A stretch of 64,000 bases of DNA from Synechococcus sp. BL107. GTDB taxonomy: Bacteria; Cyanobacteriota; Cyanobacteriia; PCC-6307; Cyanobiaceae. The DNA is taken from contig NZ_DS022298.1 of assembly GCF_000153805.1 (NCBI RefSeq), positions 380,616-444,615 of the forward strand. Direction: 5' to 3'. Shown piece after piece: positions 10,009-19,496 of the stretch (within the stretch, counting starts at the first letter, position 1; every line of letters begins with the position of its first letter). Position numbers and translations under genes: made by a program. The notes below the pieces were generated by a model. That model did no database searches and was not told the DNA's origin. It saw nothing but the letters and a program-made list of their open reading frames with translations.

Positions 10009-10230
10009 ATGCCGAAACCAATGCTGATCGGGTTGGTATGGGGCAGCGCTTTGTTGATCAGTGGGGGACTCCGTTTATGGGGAGAGCTACGCCCCTTTCC
10101 CCTGCAGGCGCCTTTTGCGCTGGTTCTCTTGATCGTTTTTCTGCCTTCAATCCTTTTAGGCATTTGGCTTGTGTTGCCGACTGCGTCTGGGGTGGACGAC
10201 GGGACGCGAGAATCAAACACGTTTGATTAG
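10009..10230 (+). CDS. Small two-helix membrane protein upstream of argG
   Basis: The 73-aa protein has two hydrophobic segments (about residues 5-22 and 34-57) joined by a short Arg/Glu loop, and a polar acidic tail. It reads as a small integral membrane protein. The ATG at 10009 is the only sensible start, and the stop is 11 bases before the argG ATG, so they are likely co-transcribed. The family is not recognised. Confidence 0.65.
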   Translation: MPKPMLIGLVWGSALLISGGLRLWGELRPFPLQAPFALVLLIVFLPSILLGIWLVLPTASGVDDGTRESNTFD

Positions 10231-10241
10231 GAGAGCCGTTG

Positions 10242-11453
10242 ATGGGCCGCGCGAAAAAGGTTGTGCTCGCCTACTCCGGTGGGGTTGATACCAGCGTCTG
10301 CATTCCTTATCTCAAGCAGGAATGGGGAGTGGAAGAGGTCATTACCTTTGCTGCGGATCTGGGCCAAGGGGATGAATTGGAGCCCATTCGTCAGAAAGCG
10401 CTCGATGCTGGGGCCAGTCAGTCACTTGTCGGAGATCTCATTCAGCCCTTCATCGAAGACTTTGCGTTCCCAGCGATTCGAGCGAATGCTCTTTACGAAG
10501 GTCGTTATCCCTTATCCACAGCTTTGGCTCGCCCATTGATTGCCAAGCGACTGGTGGAGGTGGCCCGTGAAGTGGGAGCTGACGCTGTAGCCCATGGCTG
10601 TACGGGGAAGGGCAACGACCAGGTGCGTTTTGATGTGGCGATTGCTTCTCTGGCGCCAGACCTCAAGGTGCTGACGCCCGCGAGGGAATGGGGAATGAGC
10701 CGAGAAGAAACGATTGCCTATGGCGAACGTTTTGGCATGCCATCGCCGGTGAGCAAAAAATCGCCCTACTCGATTGATCTCAATTTATTGGGACGCAGTA
10801 TTGAGGCGGGTCCCCTCGAAGATCCGATGGTGGCGCCTCCAGAAGAGGTGTTCGCGATGACGCGTTCGATCACGGATGCACCTGATGCATTTGAAGAGAT
10901 CGAGATCACGTTTGAGAGCGGTAATCCCGTTGCTATCAATGGCCAACGCTTGGATCCTGTCGCGATGATTCGTCAGGCCAATGCTCTGGCAGGCACCCAT
11001 GGCATTGGTCGCCTCGACATGATTGAGAACCGTGTGGTGGGAATCAAATCAAGGGAGATTTACGAAACTCCAGGCCTGTTGCTGTTAATCCAGGCGCACC
11101 AAGAACTCGAGAGTCTCACCCTCGCCGCGGATGTTCTTCGCAGCAAACGCCAGCTTGAGATGCAGTGGTCTGATTTGGTGTATCAGGGCCTTTGGTTTGG
11201 CCCTTTGAAAGAGGCCTTGGATGGCTTCATGGACCGCACCCAAGAGCACGTCAATGGTGTAGTGCGTTTAAGACTGCACAAGGGCAACGCCACCGTGATT
11301 GGTCGAGGCTCCAGCGATAGCAGCTTGTACGTGCCCGAAATGGCGTCCTATGGCAGTGAGGATCAATTTGATCATCGGGCTGCTGAGGGGTTCATCTATG
11401 TCTGGGGATTGCCGATTCGTCTTTGGGCGGCTTCGAAACGATCGTCACGCTGA
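10242..11453 (+). CDS. argG: Argininosuccinate synthase
   Basis: ArgG condenses citrulline and aspartate with ATP hydrolysis to AMP, the penultimate step of arginine synthesis. The 403-aa product has the N-type ATP pyrophosphatase loop [12 protein letters not shown] (residues 6-17), the [13 protein letters not shown] motif near 115 and [18 protein letters not shown] near 170, all family signatures. The ATG at 10242 is preferred to a TTG immediately before it. The 3' end overlaps the opposite-strand coiled-coil gene by 9 bases. Confidence 0.97.
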   Translation: MGRAKKVVLAYSGGVDTSVCIPYLKQEWGVEEVITFAADLGQGDELEPIRQKALDAGASQSLVGDLIQPFIEDFAFPAIRANALYEGRYPLSTALARPLIAKRLVEVAREVGADAVAHGCTGKGNDQVRFDVAIASLAPDLKVLTPAREWGMSREETIAYGERFGMPSPVSKKSPYSIDLNLLGRSIEAGPLEDPMVAPPEEVFAMTRSITDAPDAFEEIEITFESGNPVAINGQRLDPVAMIRQANALAGTHGIGRLDMIENRVVGIKSREIYETPGLLLLIQAHQELESLTLAADVLRSKRQLEMQWSDLVYQGLWFGPLKEALDGFMDRTQEHVNGVVRLRLHKGNATVIGRGSSDSSLYVPEMASYGSEDQFDHRAAEGFIYVWGLPIRLWAASKRSSR

Positions 11454-11792
11454 ACGCCGTCGGGGTCTGAGAAAAGACATCAGCTTGATCCCTGGAAAAC
11501 GCACCACGTTGTCCGGGGATTTGGTGGATTGCAGTAAGGGGGTATCAGTCGCTGGTGCGTTCTTCGTTTGTTGTTCTGAGAGCAGTTGGTATCGCTCCAG
11601 GATGGGTGCCAGGCGTTCTTGGAACTTGCGTTCAAACAAATCGGGTAATTCATTGAGCAAGGCGTCGTAAGCAGCCACTTGCTGCTCAAGCTCTTCGATG
11701 CGTTGCTCTAGAAATTTGTCGTGATTGGTCGGAGTAGCAGGATCCAACCATTGCTGTTCTGCTGCCTGTGATTCGGAGTGGGTCGGATCCAT
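11445..11792 (-). CDS. Small coiled-coil protein
   Basis: The 115-aa protein has a helical, charged central segment ([20 protein letters not shown], residues about 28-47) with heptad-like Leu/Val spacing, continuing to [19 protein letters not shown] near 52-71. The C-terminus is basic (RPRRRSA). No membrane segment or signal peptide is seen. It follows rpsF on the same strand; a perfect 10-bp inverted repeat covers its start codon. The family is not recognised. Confidence 0.65.
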   Translation of the reverse strand: MDPTHSESQAAEQQWLDPATPTNHDKFLEQRIEELEQQVAAYDALLNELPDLFERKFQERLAPILERYQLLSEQQTKNAPATDTPLLQSTKSPDNVVRFPGIKLMSFLRPRRRSA

Positions 11793-11818
11793 GAACGGAC
11801 GTTATCGCCCGTTCATGG
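11789..11818. repeat. Perfect inverted repeat covering a start codon
   Basis: CCATGAACGG (11789-11798) and CCGTTCATGG (11809-11818) form a 10-bp perfect stem with a 10-base loop. The minus-strand start codon of the coiled-coil gene (11792-11790) sits in one arm. The other arm contains a second ATG that opens a four-codon frame (M-N-G-R-stop). In RNA the hairpin would hide the start codon; whether it is regulatory is inference. Confidence 0.55.
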
Positions 11819-11833
11819 AGACAACAACTGCCT

Positions 11834-12214
11834 TTAGGAGGCTTCTGGTTCTGGGGTTTCTGCTGCCTGAGCTGGAGCAGGAGCTTCGGTGCCAGGAACC
11901 ACACGAGGAGCTGGTAAAGGACCCTCCTGCTTCACAGTGAGGTAGCGAATCACGTCTTCGCTAATCCTCATTGCCTTTTCCAGCACTTCAACTTGCTGCC
12001 CATCGCCGTTATGGCTGAGTTGCACGTAGATGCCTTCTTTGTGCTTAGCGATCGGATAAGCGAGCCGTCGCTTGCCTCGCATTTGGTTGTCGAGAACCTC
12101 GGCACCTGCTTCCACGATCATGTCGCGGTACTTGGTGACGTGGCTTTCAACTTCCTCCTCCGGGATGTCCGGACGGAGGATGTACATGGTCTCGTAATAC
12201 GGATCGAGCGTCAT
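11834..12214 (-). CDS. rpsF: 30S ribosomal protein S6
   Basis: S6 binds the central domain of 16S rRNA with S18. The 126-aa product begins [20 protein letters not shown] and carries [20 protein letters not shown] near 48, both typical of S6; the C-terminal Pro/Ala/Glu-rich tail (about residues 100-126) is an extension commonly seen in cyanobacterial S6. Length and start fit the family. It is followed by the coiled-coil gene on the same strand. Confidence 0.96.
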   Translation of the reverse strand: MTLDPYYETMYILRPDIPEEEVESHVTKYRDMIVEAGAEVLDNQMRGKRRLAYPIAKHKEGIYVQLSHNGDGQQVEVLEKAMRISEDVIRYLTVKQEGPLPAPRVVPGTEAPAPAQAAETPEPEAS

Positions 12215-12298
12215 GGGCTGTGCCGACGGGGGACTTCAGGCTCACCGAAGTGAGCGACGAATCCAATACCTTATCTCCTCGTCTCCGCAAGGCCTTCT

Positions 12299-12775
12299 TC
12301 AGTAGAGCTGCATGCGCACGGCTTGGCTGAGCCCTGGCAGGTCGGGTTCACGCCCCCGAAGGCATTCGATGATCGCGAAAACCAAGATGGCCAGTACAGC
12401 GATCACAACAGTGCTCGAGAGTGTTCCCACGAGCAACGTGCCTCCGCCAATGGGTCTCAACAAAATGCTGAAGGCGAAGCTCAGCACAATCACCACAATG
12501 TCGGTGAGTAGGGCTTGGAGAGCGTTGAAACGCAGGAAATAAGGCACGTTGGGATTGCGTACAACGCCCAAGAACAAAACGAAGAAGAGCAACAAACCGC
12601 CGAACGGCACAACCCGTTGCAACTGAATAAAGGGAATCGCTGGAACAATCAGCAATCTCAAGAGTGGAATTTGGTTGAAGAGTCCATCCATGCCAAGGCC
12701 GAATGGAACCGCATCACCCCACGGCAGCAGGTAGATCAGCGGGGCGACGCATCGCTGCCAGAGGGGTATCTCCAC
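12299..12775 (-). CDS. Tic20 family membrane protein
   Basis: The 158-aa protein has four likely membrane helices and the stretch NPNVPYFLRFNALQALLTDI near 73-92, characteristic of the Tic20/Ycf60 family. In plastids Tic20 is part of the inner-envelope protein import channel; in cyanobacteria its role is not settled. The start ATG at 12775 gives a standard length. It lies between aroE and rpsF on the same strand. Confidence 0.88.
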   Translation of the reverse strand: MEIPLWQRCVAPLIYLLPWGDAVPFGLGMDGLFNQIPLLRLLIVPAIPFIQLQRVVPFGGLLLFFVLFLGVVRNPNVPYFLRFNALQALLTDIVVIVLSFAFSILLRPIGGGTLLVGTLSSTVVIAVLAILVFAIIECLRGREPDLPGLSQAVRMQLY

Positions 12776-12804
12776 GATCGATAGGTGATTTCAATTGACG
12801 CTAG

Positions 12805-13674
12805 CTAGGGCTTTAGGGCTGCTTCGGCAGCACGTCGCATGGTCTCGACTGGAACATCGTTTCGACCACTCCATAGGCGAAGTGATGCAGCACCTTGTTG
12901 CACCAGCATTTCCAGCCCATCGATGCATCGGTGTCCTCGGGATTGTCCCCAACTGAGCCAAGCGGTGGGACGCGGTGTGTAGACGAGGTCGTAGAGCACT
13001 GCAGACCCTCGCAAGTGGCTCCAGATCGCTTCACCCAGGGGAAACGCTTGGGCCTCCCCGTGTTGTGCCATGCCGACGGGGGTGGTGTTCACAACTAAAT
13101 CTGCCTGCTCAATGAGCGAAGCAAGCATTGGATTGGAGTGAAGACAAGGGGTGAGTGGGGCGTCGTCGTGTTGCAGATCTTGAATGAACTCGTCTAGGGC
13201 ATCTCGGCGGCGACCAATCACCGTGATGGAGGCCAATCCAAGGCCCTGTAAGGCAGCTGCAATCGCTCGGGCGGAGCCACCGCAACCGATGATCACCCCA
13301 CGGCAGTTCTGCCAACTGGATGGTTCACCCAAGGGGGTCAGAAAACCCTCCACATCGGTGTTGGTGCCGTGCCAGCCGCCGGAGTCGAGTGGGATCAGGG
13401 TGTTCACGGCGCCAAGCCGTTTTGCGAGAGGGCTGAGTTCCTGGCAAAGCCCAGCCACATCCTGTTTATGGGGGATGGTCACGTTCAGGCCGTGGCAACC
13501 CACACCACGTAGTCCTTCAAGAACCTCTTTGAGATTTTGGCTAGTGCAGGGAAGGGGGAGGTAGCTCCAATTCAGTTGCAAGGCCTGAAGTGCAGCGTTG
13601 TGCATGGCCGGCGATAGGGAATGCCGCACAGGGTTGCCAAGCAGTCCCACCAGGCCTGTATCACCGTTGATCAT
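12805..13674 (-). CDS. aroE: Shikimate dehydrogenase (NADP)
   Basis: AroE reduces 3-dehydroshikimate to shikimate in aromatic amino-acid synthesis. The 289-aa product has the substrate-binding N-terminus (GNPVRHSLSPAMHNAAL near 13-29), the catalytic lysine and aspartate regions (NVTIPHKQDV near 63; GAVNTLIP then GTNTDVEGF near 100-112), and an NADP Rossmann loop (GCGGSARAIAAAL near 130). It ends with GLEMLVQQGAASLRLW, typical of the family. The start ATG at 13674 faces dnaK across a 113-base promoter spacer. Confidence 0.97.
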   Translation of the reverse strand: MINGDTGLVGLLGNPVRHSLSPAMHNAALQALQLNWSYLPLPCTSQNLKEVLEGLRGVGCHGLNVTIPHKQDVAGLCQELSPLAKRLGAVNTLIPLDSGGWHGTNTDVEGFLTPLGEPSSWQNCRGVIIGCGGSARAIAAALQGLGLASITVIGRRRDALDEFIQDLQHDDAPLTPCLHSNPMLASLIEQADLVVNTTPVGMAQHGEAQAFPLGEAIWSHLRGSAVLYDLVYTPRPTAWLSWGQSRGHRCIDGLEMLVQQGAASLRLWSGRNDVPVETMRRAAEAALKP

Positions 13675-13787
13675 CGGGTCGCCGGATCGCTTCTCCAGCC
13701 TGCCTGTTCGGGAACCCCACCTCGCCTCTCAAGGGGTCTCCTGATGAGGATGACGCCATTCAGATCACTTTTTAGGGAAGGGCACCG

Positions 13788-15707
13788 ATGGGCAAAGTTG
13801 TCGGCATTGACCTTGGCACCACGAACAGCTGCGTTTCTGTGATGGAGGGTGGCAAGCCCACCGTTATCGCTAACGCCGAGGGCTTCCGCACAACGCCCTC
13901 CGTTGTTGCTTACACCAAGAACCAAGACCAATTGGTTGGCCAGATCGCCAAACGACAGGCGGTGATGAATCCGGATAACACGTTTTATTCGGTGAAGCGC
14001 TTCATCGGTCGTCGGGTTGATGAGGTGAGTGAGGAACAAAAGGAAGTGAGTTATGGAGTCGAAAAATCCGGCTCTAACGTGAAAGTGAAATGTCCTGTGT
14101 TGGACAAGCAGTTCGCGCCGGAAGAGGTGTCTGCTCAGGTGTTGAGAAAGTTGGCAGAAGATGCCGGTAAGTACCTAGGAGAGACCGTCACCCAAGCAGT
14201 GATCACGGTTCCTGCGTACTTCAACGATTCTCAGCGCCAGGCGACGAAGGACGCTGGAAAGATCGCTGGCCTTGAGGTGCTCCGCATCATCAACGAGCCC
14301 ACTGCGGCGGCATTGGCCTATGGCCTCGATAAAAAGAGCAACGAACGAATTCTGGTTTTTGACCTTGGTGGCGGCACATTTGATGTCTCCGTTTTGGAGG
14401 TTGGCGATGGCGTTTTCGAAGTTCTGTCCACCTCCGGTGACACCCACCTCGGTGGTGATGATTTCGACAAAGTGATCGTTGATCACCTGGCTGCAACGTT
14501 CAAATCGAACGAAGGCATTGATTTACGTCAGGACAAGCAAGCTTTGCAGCGGCTTACAGAGGCTGCTGAAAAAGCCAAGATCGAGCTCTCCAATGCCACC
14601 CAGAGTGAAATCAATTTGCCGTTCATCACGGCAACTCCTGAGGGACCTAAGCACCTCGATCTCACATTGACGAGGGCCAAATTTGAGGAATTGGCGTCCA
14701 ATCTGATCGACCGCTGCCGGGTTCCCGTGGAGCAAGCTTTGAAAGACGCCAAGCTGTCTTCGGGTGAACTCGACGAGATCGTGATGGTGGGTGGTTCCAC
14801 CCGTATCCCAGCCGTTCTTGATCTGGTCAAGCGCACCACGAGCAAAGATCCGAACCAAACGGTCAACCCTGACGAGGTGGTGGCTGTTGGTGCTGCGATT
14901 CAGGGGGGCGTTCTTGCTGGAGAGGTGAAAGACATTCTTCTTCTTGATGTCACGCCGTTGTCTTTGGGCGTGGAGACCCTTGGTGGTGTGATGACGAAGA
15001 TGATCACCCGCAACACCACTGTTCCCACCAAGAAGTCTGAGACCTATTCCACCGCTGTGGATGGTCAGACGAACGTGGAAATTCATGTGCTCCAGGGTGA
15101 GCGCGAAATGGCATCTGATAACAAGTCTCTCGGTACCTTCCGGCTCGATGGCATTCCTCCGGCCCCAAGGGGTGTACCGCAAATCGAGGTGACGTTCGAT
15201 ATCGACGCCAACGGAATTCTGAGCGTGACCGCCAAGGACAAGGGCAGCGGTAAGGAGCAGTCGATCTCGATCACGGGTGCATCGACCCTTTCGGATTCAG
15301 AGGTCGACAAAATGGTGAAGGACGCCGAGACCAACGCCAGCGCTGATAAGGAGAAGCGTGAGCGCATCGACTTGAAAAACCAAGCTGAAACGCTGGTTTA
15401 TCAGGCTGAGAAGCAGATGACGGAGCTGGCCGACAAGGTCGATGCCGATGCCAAGGCCAAAGTTGAGGAGAAGCGCGTCAAGCTCAAGGATGCTGTTGAA
15501 GCCGAGGACTACGACGCGATGAAGACCTTGCTGGAAGAACTCCAGCAAGAGCTCTACACCGTGGGTGCGTCTGTTTACCAACAAGATGGTGCCCAAGCGG
15601 GTGGTGCAGCCCCTGACGGCGATGCCGCAGCCGATGCCAATGGTGGCGCAGGTGGTGGTAACGCTGCCGATGACGTGATCGACGCGGAATTTACAGAGAC
15701 CAAGTAA
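13788..15707 (+). CDS. dnaK: Chaperone protein DnaK (Hsp70)
   Basis: This Hsp70 chaperone folds and rescues proteins through ATP-driven cycles with DnaJ and GrpE. The 639-aa product has [19 protein letters not shown] at the N-terminus, the phosphate-binding [16 protein letters not shown] near 190, the hinge region [14 protein letters not shown] near 388 and an acidic C-terminus (DDVIDAEF). Sequence and length suggest the main housekeeping DnaK2-type protein, which is an inference. No CIRCE repeat is visible in the 5' spacer; a good ribosome site (GGGAAGGG) lies before the ATG. A strong terminator follows. Confidence 0.97.
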   Translation: MGKVVGIDLGTTNSCVSVMEGGKPTVIANAEGFRTTPSVVAYTKNQDQLVGQIAKRQAVMNPDNTFYSVKRFIGRRVDEVSEEQKEVSYGVEKSGSNVKVKCPVLDKQFAPEEVSAQVLRKLAEDAGKYLGETVTQAVITVPAYFNDSQRQATKDAGKIAGLEVLRIINEPTAAALAYGLDKKSNERILVFDLGGGTFDVSVLEVGDGVFEVLSTSGDTHLGGDDFDKVIVDHLAATFKSNEGIDLRQDKQALQRLTEAAEKAKIELSNATQSEINLPFITATPEGPKHLDLTLTRAKFEELASNLIDRCRVPVEQALKDAKLSSGELDEIVMVGGSTRIPAVLDLVKRTTSKDPNQTVNPDEVVAVGAAIQGGVLAGEVKDILLLDVTPLSLGVETLGGVMTKMITRNTTVPTKKSETYSTAVDGQTNVEIHVLQGEREMASDNKSLGTFRLDGIPPAPRGVPQIEVTFDIDANGILSVTAKDKGSGKEQSISITGASTLSDSEVDKMVKDAETNASADKEKRERIDLKNQAETLVYQAEKQMTELADKVDADAKAKVEEKRVKLKDAVEAEDYDAMKTLLEELQQELYTVGASVYQQDGAQAGGAAPDGDAAADANGGAGGGNAADDVIDAEFTETK

Positions 15708-15733
15708 GTCGTCGATCACATCCTTTTTCAGTC

Positions 15734-15757
15734 AAGGGCCCATACAGGGCCCTTTTT
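15734..15757 (+). terminator. Intrinsic terminator of dnaK
   Basis: AAGGGCCC (15734-15741) and GGGCCCTT (15747-15754) form an 8-bp GC-rich stem with a 5-base loop, followed directly by a T run. It sits 27 bases after the dnaK stop and its end touches the stop of the opposite-strand oxidase gene. Confidence 0.85.
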
Positions 15758-16850
15758 ATTGGGATTGTGCGAAACCGTTGGCACCCGTAGCGAAGCCATT
15801 GGCGATCCACTCAGCTGTTGCGGGAGCGAGTAAAACTCCGTTTCGGTAATGGCCTGAGGCCAAGATCAGTCCCGGTTCAAGTGTCTCGAGCAGTGGAGCA
15901 GGGCGGTCCACCGGACGCGCTCGCAAACCGCTCCATTGCTCGATCGGTTCTGCGTTTTTCAACCAGGTTGGTGCCCTGTCGTTCAGAGATCGCATCAGCT
16001 CTAAGGGGCTGGGCGACGCTGAATCTCCTGGTTCGACGGTTGCTCCCAAGAGCAACCGATTTGGGCCGTTGGGGATCAAGTTAAATCCCTGATTCACCAA
16101 CACAGCGGGCCATCCTTGCCAACTGGAGGGTCCATCGGCGCAGTTGAGGGAAAGGGCTTGTCCTAAGACCGGGCTGATGGGACGGCTGTGGCCCAGCGGT
16201 TCGATCAGGGCTGGACTTGCCAGTGCTGCACAGATCACGACAGCATCGTGAACGCTTCGATGACCTCCGCTGCAGTTGAGCTGCCAGTCAGGATTCTTGC
16301 GAGTGAGGACATCGACGGGCTCTGGGACAAGCTCGACGGCGCGTTCTGCTAGGGCGAAGCGAAGCGCTCTTTGCAGCAGCACTGGGTCGATTCGGCCATC
16401 GTTTTCGGAGTGCAGTGCCCCGAACTGAGCGGTTGGCCAAATTGTCCCAACGTTGCTAGGCGGGATGGCCCGTAAACCCAAATGGCTTCGGTCGGATGCG
16501 AGCTTCCGCATGCGCTCAAAGGCGGAAGCGTCTTCTGCGACTTGAATCAGGGATCGATCCAGGCTGAGCGCTGGCTCGAACTGTTGCAGCTCTCCAATCC
16601 ACTGGGGCCAGAGCGCCATGCTGCGCTGACGCAGTCTCCATCCGCGACCACTGGAGCGACGGAAGACATGTCCCATCAGCACACCCAGGGAAGCACTGGT
16701 GCCGTTACCTCTGCTAATTCGACGCTCTGTTTCGATGGGCTGATTCAGCCTTGGATCGAAGAGGACGACTTGATGTCCCCGTTGAGACAGCTGCCATGCG
16801 GTGCTGAGGCCAATGGCTCCGGCACCAACAACAGCGACGGAATGGGTCAG
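15756..16850 (-). CDS. FAD-dependent glycine-oxidase-like (ThiO/DAO family), probable CTG start
   Basis: This is a DAO-family flavin oxidoreductase of the ThiO type, which would oxidise glycine or another amine in thiamine thiazole synthesis. From 16850 the frame reads THSVAVVGAGAIGLS, a perfect dinucleotide-binding GxGxxG start, and it ends with ILASGHYRNGVLLAPATA, the family's FAD-binding C-terminal motif. There is no ATG, GTG or TTG between an upstream in-frame stop (16862-16860) and a GTG at 16682, which would delete the whole FAD loop. A CTG at 16850, overlapping the psbQ stop as CTGA, fits exactly and gives 364 aa, normal length. The alternatives are another rare start or a sequence error. 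Confidence 0.82.
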   Translation of the reverse strand: MTHSVAVVGAGAIGLSTAWQLSQRGHQVVLFDPRLNQPIETERRISRGNGTSASLGVLMGHVFRRSSGRGWRLRQRSMALWPQWIGELQQFEPALSLDRSLIQVAEDASAFERMRKLASDRSHLGLRAIPPSNVGTIWPTAQFGALHSENDGRIDPVLLQRALRFALAERAVELVPEPVDVLTRKNPDWQLNCSGGHRSVHDAVVICAALASPALIEPLGHSRPISPVLGQALSLNCADGPSSWQGWPAVLVNQGFNLIPNGPNRLLLGATVEPGDSASPSPLELMRSLNDRAPTWLKNAEPIEQWSGLRARPVDRPAPLLETLEPGLILASGHYRNGVLLAPATAEWIANGFATGANGFAQSQ

Positions 16851-17296
16851 CTCAAAGCCTCAGCGGGAATGATGTCGGAATAGGCATCAAAGCTTGCAGC
16901 AAGACTGCCGTAGGCCTTCTGCATCTGACCGGCATCCTGCAAGCGTGCTGCTTCATCAAGGCCTGCCAAGGCATCTTTTAAAGAGCGCGCCAGCTTGTCG
17001 GCATTTTTGCGCTCAGTGCGATCAAGGGATTGGTTGATGAACAACATTTCGCGACCCACTTCCTGCATTGGGCCGTGAATCAAGTTGCGGGTGAAGGTCC
17101 AGTCTTCATTGCTCACAAGACGAGCGAGCTCTGGCAAACGTGCTTTCGTGTTCGTGAATGCTTCGGCTTGACGCTTTAGAACGCTCAGATCGACGGGCTT
17201 GCTGGATGCGGCTTCACTGCTGGCCGGAATCATCAAACCCCAACAAAGGCCGATGCAGAGGCAGAACGCGGCGAGGCGGCGTATGGCCTTCAGCAT
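16847..17296 (-). CDS. psbQ: Photosystem II PsbQ-type protein (CyanoQ)
   Basis: CyanoQ is a lumenal extrinsic subunit that stabilises the oxygen-evolving side of photosystem II. The 149-aa precursor has a hydrophobic signal region (residues about 8-25) followed by SSEAASSKPVDLSVLKRQAE. The mature part is an all-helical bundle with WTFTRNLIHGPMQEVGREM near 67 and a C-terminal SLAASFDAYSDIIP, features of the cyanobacterial family. Cysteines in the signal region leave open lipoprotein processing, but a clean lipobox is not clear. It overlaps the downstream thiO-like gene by 4 bases, so the two are probably coupled. Confidence 0.88.
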   Translation of the reverse strand: MLKAIRRLAAFCLCIGLCWGLMIPASSEAASSKPVDLSVLKRQAEAFTNTKARLPELARLVSNEDWTFTRNLIHGPMQEVGREMLFINQSLDRTERKNADKLARSLKDALAGLDEAARLQDAGQMQKAYGSLAASFDAYSDIIPAEALS

Positions 17297-17365
17297 GATT
17301 AGAAAATAGTTTCTGCGACTTTAACCAGAGGCTTTGTTGCGGGAGAATTTGTTTTTAAAAGTGTT

Positions 17366-18223
17366 GTGGTGAGTGAGGCCACGGTCATCCTTCAGATGAT
17401 CTGTCCCGATCGTTCTGGTCTTGTCAGTGAACTCGCGGGGTGGGTGGCTGCGAATGGTGGAAACATCCGCCATGCCGACCATCACACCGATGTGGGTGCT
17501 GGCTTGTTCCTGAGTCGGATTGAATGGACGCTCGAGGGGTTTGGAATCCCTCGACAGGCTTTGCCGGAAGCTGTCTGTGCCCTTGCAGAACGGCTCAAGG
17601 GTCAGGTTCAGCTGAGTTTTTCTGATGAACTGCCAAAAGTTGCGATCTTGGCGAGTAAGCAGAGCCATTGCTTATTCGACCTGCTCTGGCGCGTGCAGAG
17701 CGGAGAGTTGGCAATGCAAGTGCCTTTGGTGATTGCCAATCATCCTGATTTGGAACAGCTTTGCCGGGGCTTTGGCGTGCCCTTCTTTTGTGTTCCGGTG
17801 ACTCCGGTATCGAAGGCTGAGGCAGAGCTCACAATCCTTCGTTTGCTCGAAGAACACGGGATTGAACTGGTTGTTCTTGCCAAGTACATGCAAGTGCTCA
17901 GCTCTGGCTTCCTCGAGCGCTTTCCCGACGTGATCAATATCCATCACTCTTTCCTTCCGGCTTTTAAGGGTGCTCAGCCCTATCACCGTGCTTGGGAGAG
18001 AGGGGTCAAATTGATTGGTGCCACAGCGCATTACGTCACAGAAGATCTCGATGACGGACCGATCATTGAGCAGACGACTGTTCACGTCAGTCATCGGGAT
18101 GAAGTGAGTGATCTGATTCGAAAGGGACGCGACACGGAACGGCTGGCCCTTGCCAGGGCCCTTCGTTTGCATTTGCGACGCCAAGTGATGGTGTATCGCG
18201 GCCGTACGGCAGTGTTCGCATGA
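17366..18223 (+). CDS. purU: Formyltetrahydrofolate deformylase
   Basis: PurU hydrolyses 10-formyl-THF to THF and formate, balancing one-carbon pools and giving formate to PurT. The 285-aa product has an N-terminal ACT domain (ATVILQMICPDRSGLVSELA, residues about 5-24) and a C-terminal formyltransferase fold with INIHHSFLPAFKGAQPYHRA near 193 and GATAHYVTEDLDDGPIIEQ near 222 (catalytic His and Asp). It starts with GTG at 17366 (a second GTG follows directly). The next gene starts 13 bases downstream. Confidence 0.95.
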   Translation: MVSEATVILQMICPDRSGLVSELAGWVAANGGNIRHADHHTDVGAGLFLSRIEWTLEGFGIPRQALPEAVCALAERLKGQVQLSFSDELPKVAILASKQSHCLFDLLWRVQSGELAMQVPLVIANHPDLEQLCRGFGVPFFCVPVTPVSKAEAELTILRLLEEHGIELVVLAKYMQVLSSGFLERFPDVINIHHSFLPAFKGAQPYHRAWERGVKLIGATAHYVTEDLDDGPIIEQTTVHVSHRDEVSDLIRKGRDTERLALARALRLHLRRQVMVYRGRTAVFA

Positions 18224-18236
18224 CGGGCCTATTGGC

Positions 18237-19496
18237 GTGAGACAGCTCTCTGGAGGTCAGGCGTTTCGACTAGGCATGTTTTTGCTTCCGTCCAGTGCGC
18301 TGTTGGGGGGTCTCTGTTTTCTGGTGGCTTGCATCAGCGGTAGCCAAGGCCGTGAGCAACCGATCTGGCGCGATCCGTGGATGCAGCCTTTGTTGTTGGC
18401 TGGCTTGCTGATGGTGCTGGGGTGTTGTTTTGCCCAGTCCGGTGCTTTGGCCTGGGCGGGCCTGGCCAATTGGCTTCCCTTCTTTTGGGCTTTCTGGGCG
18501 TGTCGACCCCACCTTGAGACCGTGAAACAACGTCGCCAGGCGGCTTGGATGCTCGTGGCCGGAACGCTGCCTGTGTTGGTCACGGGGTTCGGACAGATGT
18601 TGTTGGGCTGGTCTGGTCCTTGGCAATTCGGGGGTGGCGCGATTGTGTGGTTTGTCGCTCCTGGAGGACAACCCAGCGGCCGTCTTTCTGGCTTATTTGA
18701 TTACGCCAACATTGCTGGAGCTTGGTTAGGGGTGGTTTGGCCTCTGATGTTGGCGTGTGTGCTGCGTCCGGATGGTTGGTGGCGGCGTGGTGGTGCATTC
18801 GCGTTAGTCCTGTCGACGGCTGTTGCGGTGTTGTTCACCCAGTCCAGAAATGCCATGGGCGCTCTTGCGCTTGCGGTGCCGTTGGTGATCGGGCCAATGC
18901 AGTGGACCTGGCTGTTGCCGCTTTTGGCGTTGTTGAGCGTGCCTCTGGCTTTGGCGGTGTTGCCAGGCATTCCGATCGGTTTAAAAAGTTGGTCTGCCGC
19001 CCTCCTGCCCGATCGAATGGCAGAGCGCCTGTTGGATCAAGAAACGCCGACGGCTTGGAAGCACACCCGCCTAGGCCAGTGGGGTTATGGCATCGAATTG
19101 GTGGCGGCCCGCCCTTGGTTCGGATGGGGAGCGGCTGCGTTCAGCGTGCTGTATCCCATCTATGCGGCGAAACGGTGGCATGGCCATTCCCATAATTTGC
19201 CGCTGGAATTAGCGATTAGTCATGGGCTGCCGGTCGCTGTTCTCATTGTTGGCACGGTGTTTCTTCTGTTGGTGGTTGCGCTGAAACGTGGAATGTTGCG
19301 GCGAGACCCCCTCGAGCGAGCTTGGTGGGCGGCCGCGCTCGTGATGGTGGTGATGCATGCCACCGACCTGCCATTGTTTGACAGCAGGATGAACATCCTT
19401 GGCTGGGTGTTGTTCGCTGGATTGGCGAACGTCAGCCAACCGTTAAAGCCTGATCGTGATGCTCTTGCAGCTTCTGGGGAGCCAGCGGACCTCTGA
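18237..19496 (+). CDS. O-antigen ligase-like polytopic membrane protein
   Basis: The 419-aa protein has about ten to twelve hydrophobic segments and the Wzy_C-type signature HGHSHNLPLELAISHG near 315-330, preceded by WFGWG and a periplasmic loop. Such proteins ligate or polymerise lipid-linked glycans on the outer face of the inner membrane. It also has FTQSRNAMGALALAVP near 200, another conserved Arg-containing turn of the family. The start is a GTG 13 bases after purU. The exact substrate cannot be read from sequence. Its 3' end overlaps the radical SAM gene by 65 bases. Confidence 0.82.
   Translation: MRQLSGGQAFRLGMFLLPSSALLGGLCFLVACISGSQGREQPIWRDPWMQPLLLAGLLMVLGCCFAQSGALAWAGLANWLPFFWAFWACRPHLETVKQRRQAAWMLVAGTLPVLVTGFGQMLLGWSGPWQFGGGAIVWFVAPGGQPSGRLSGLFDYANIAGAWLGVVWPLMLACVLRPDGWWRRGGAFALVLSTAVAVLFTQSRNAMGALALAVPLVIGPMQWTWLLPLLALLSVPLALAVLPGIPIGLKSWSAALLPDRMAERLLDQETPTAWKHTRLGQWGYGIELVAARPWFGWGAAAFSVLYPIYAAKRWHGHSHNLPLELAISHGLPVAVLIVGTVFLLLVVALKRGMLRRDPLERAWWAAALVMVVMHATDLPLFDSRMNILGWVLFAGLANVSQPLKPDRDALAASGEPADL

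Noticed and set aside
13675-13787. CIRCE-type inverted repeat before dnaK
   Set aside because: No TTAGCACTC/GAGTGCTAA pair is present in the spacer; only a short CCCC/GGGG pairing is seen.
14523-15182. 219-codon frame antisense to dnaK
   Set aside because: Mirror of highly conserved dnaK codons, with no recognisable fold.
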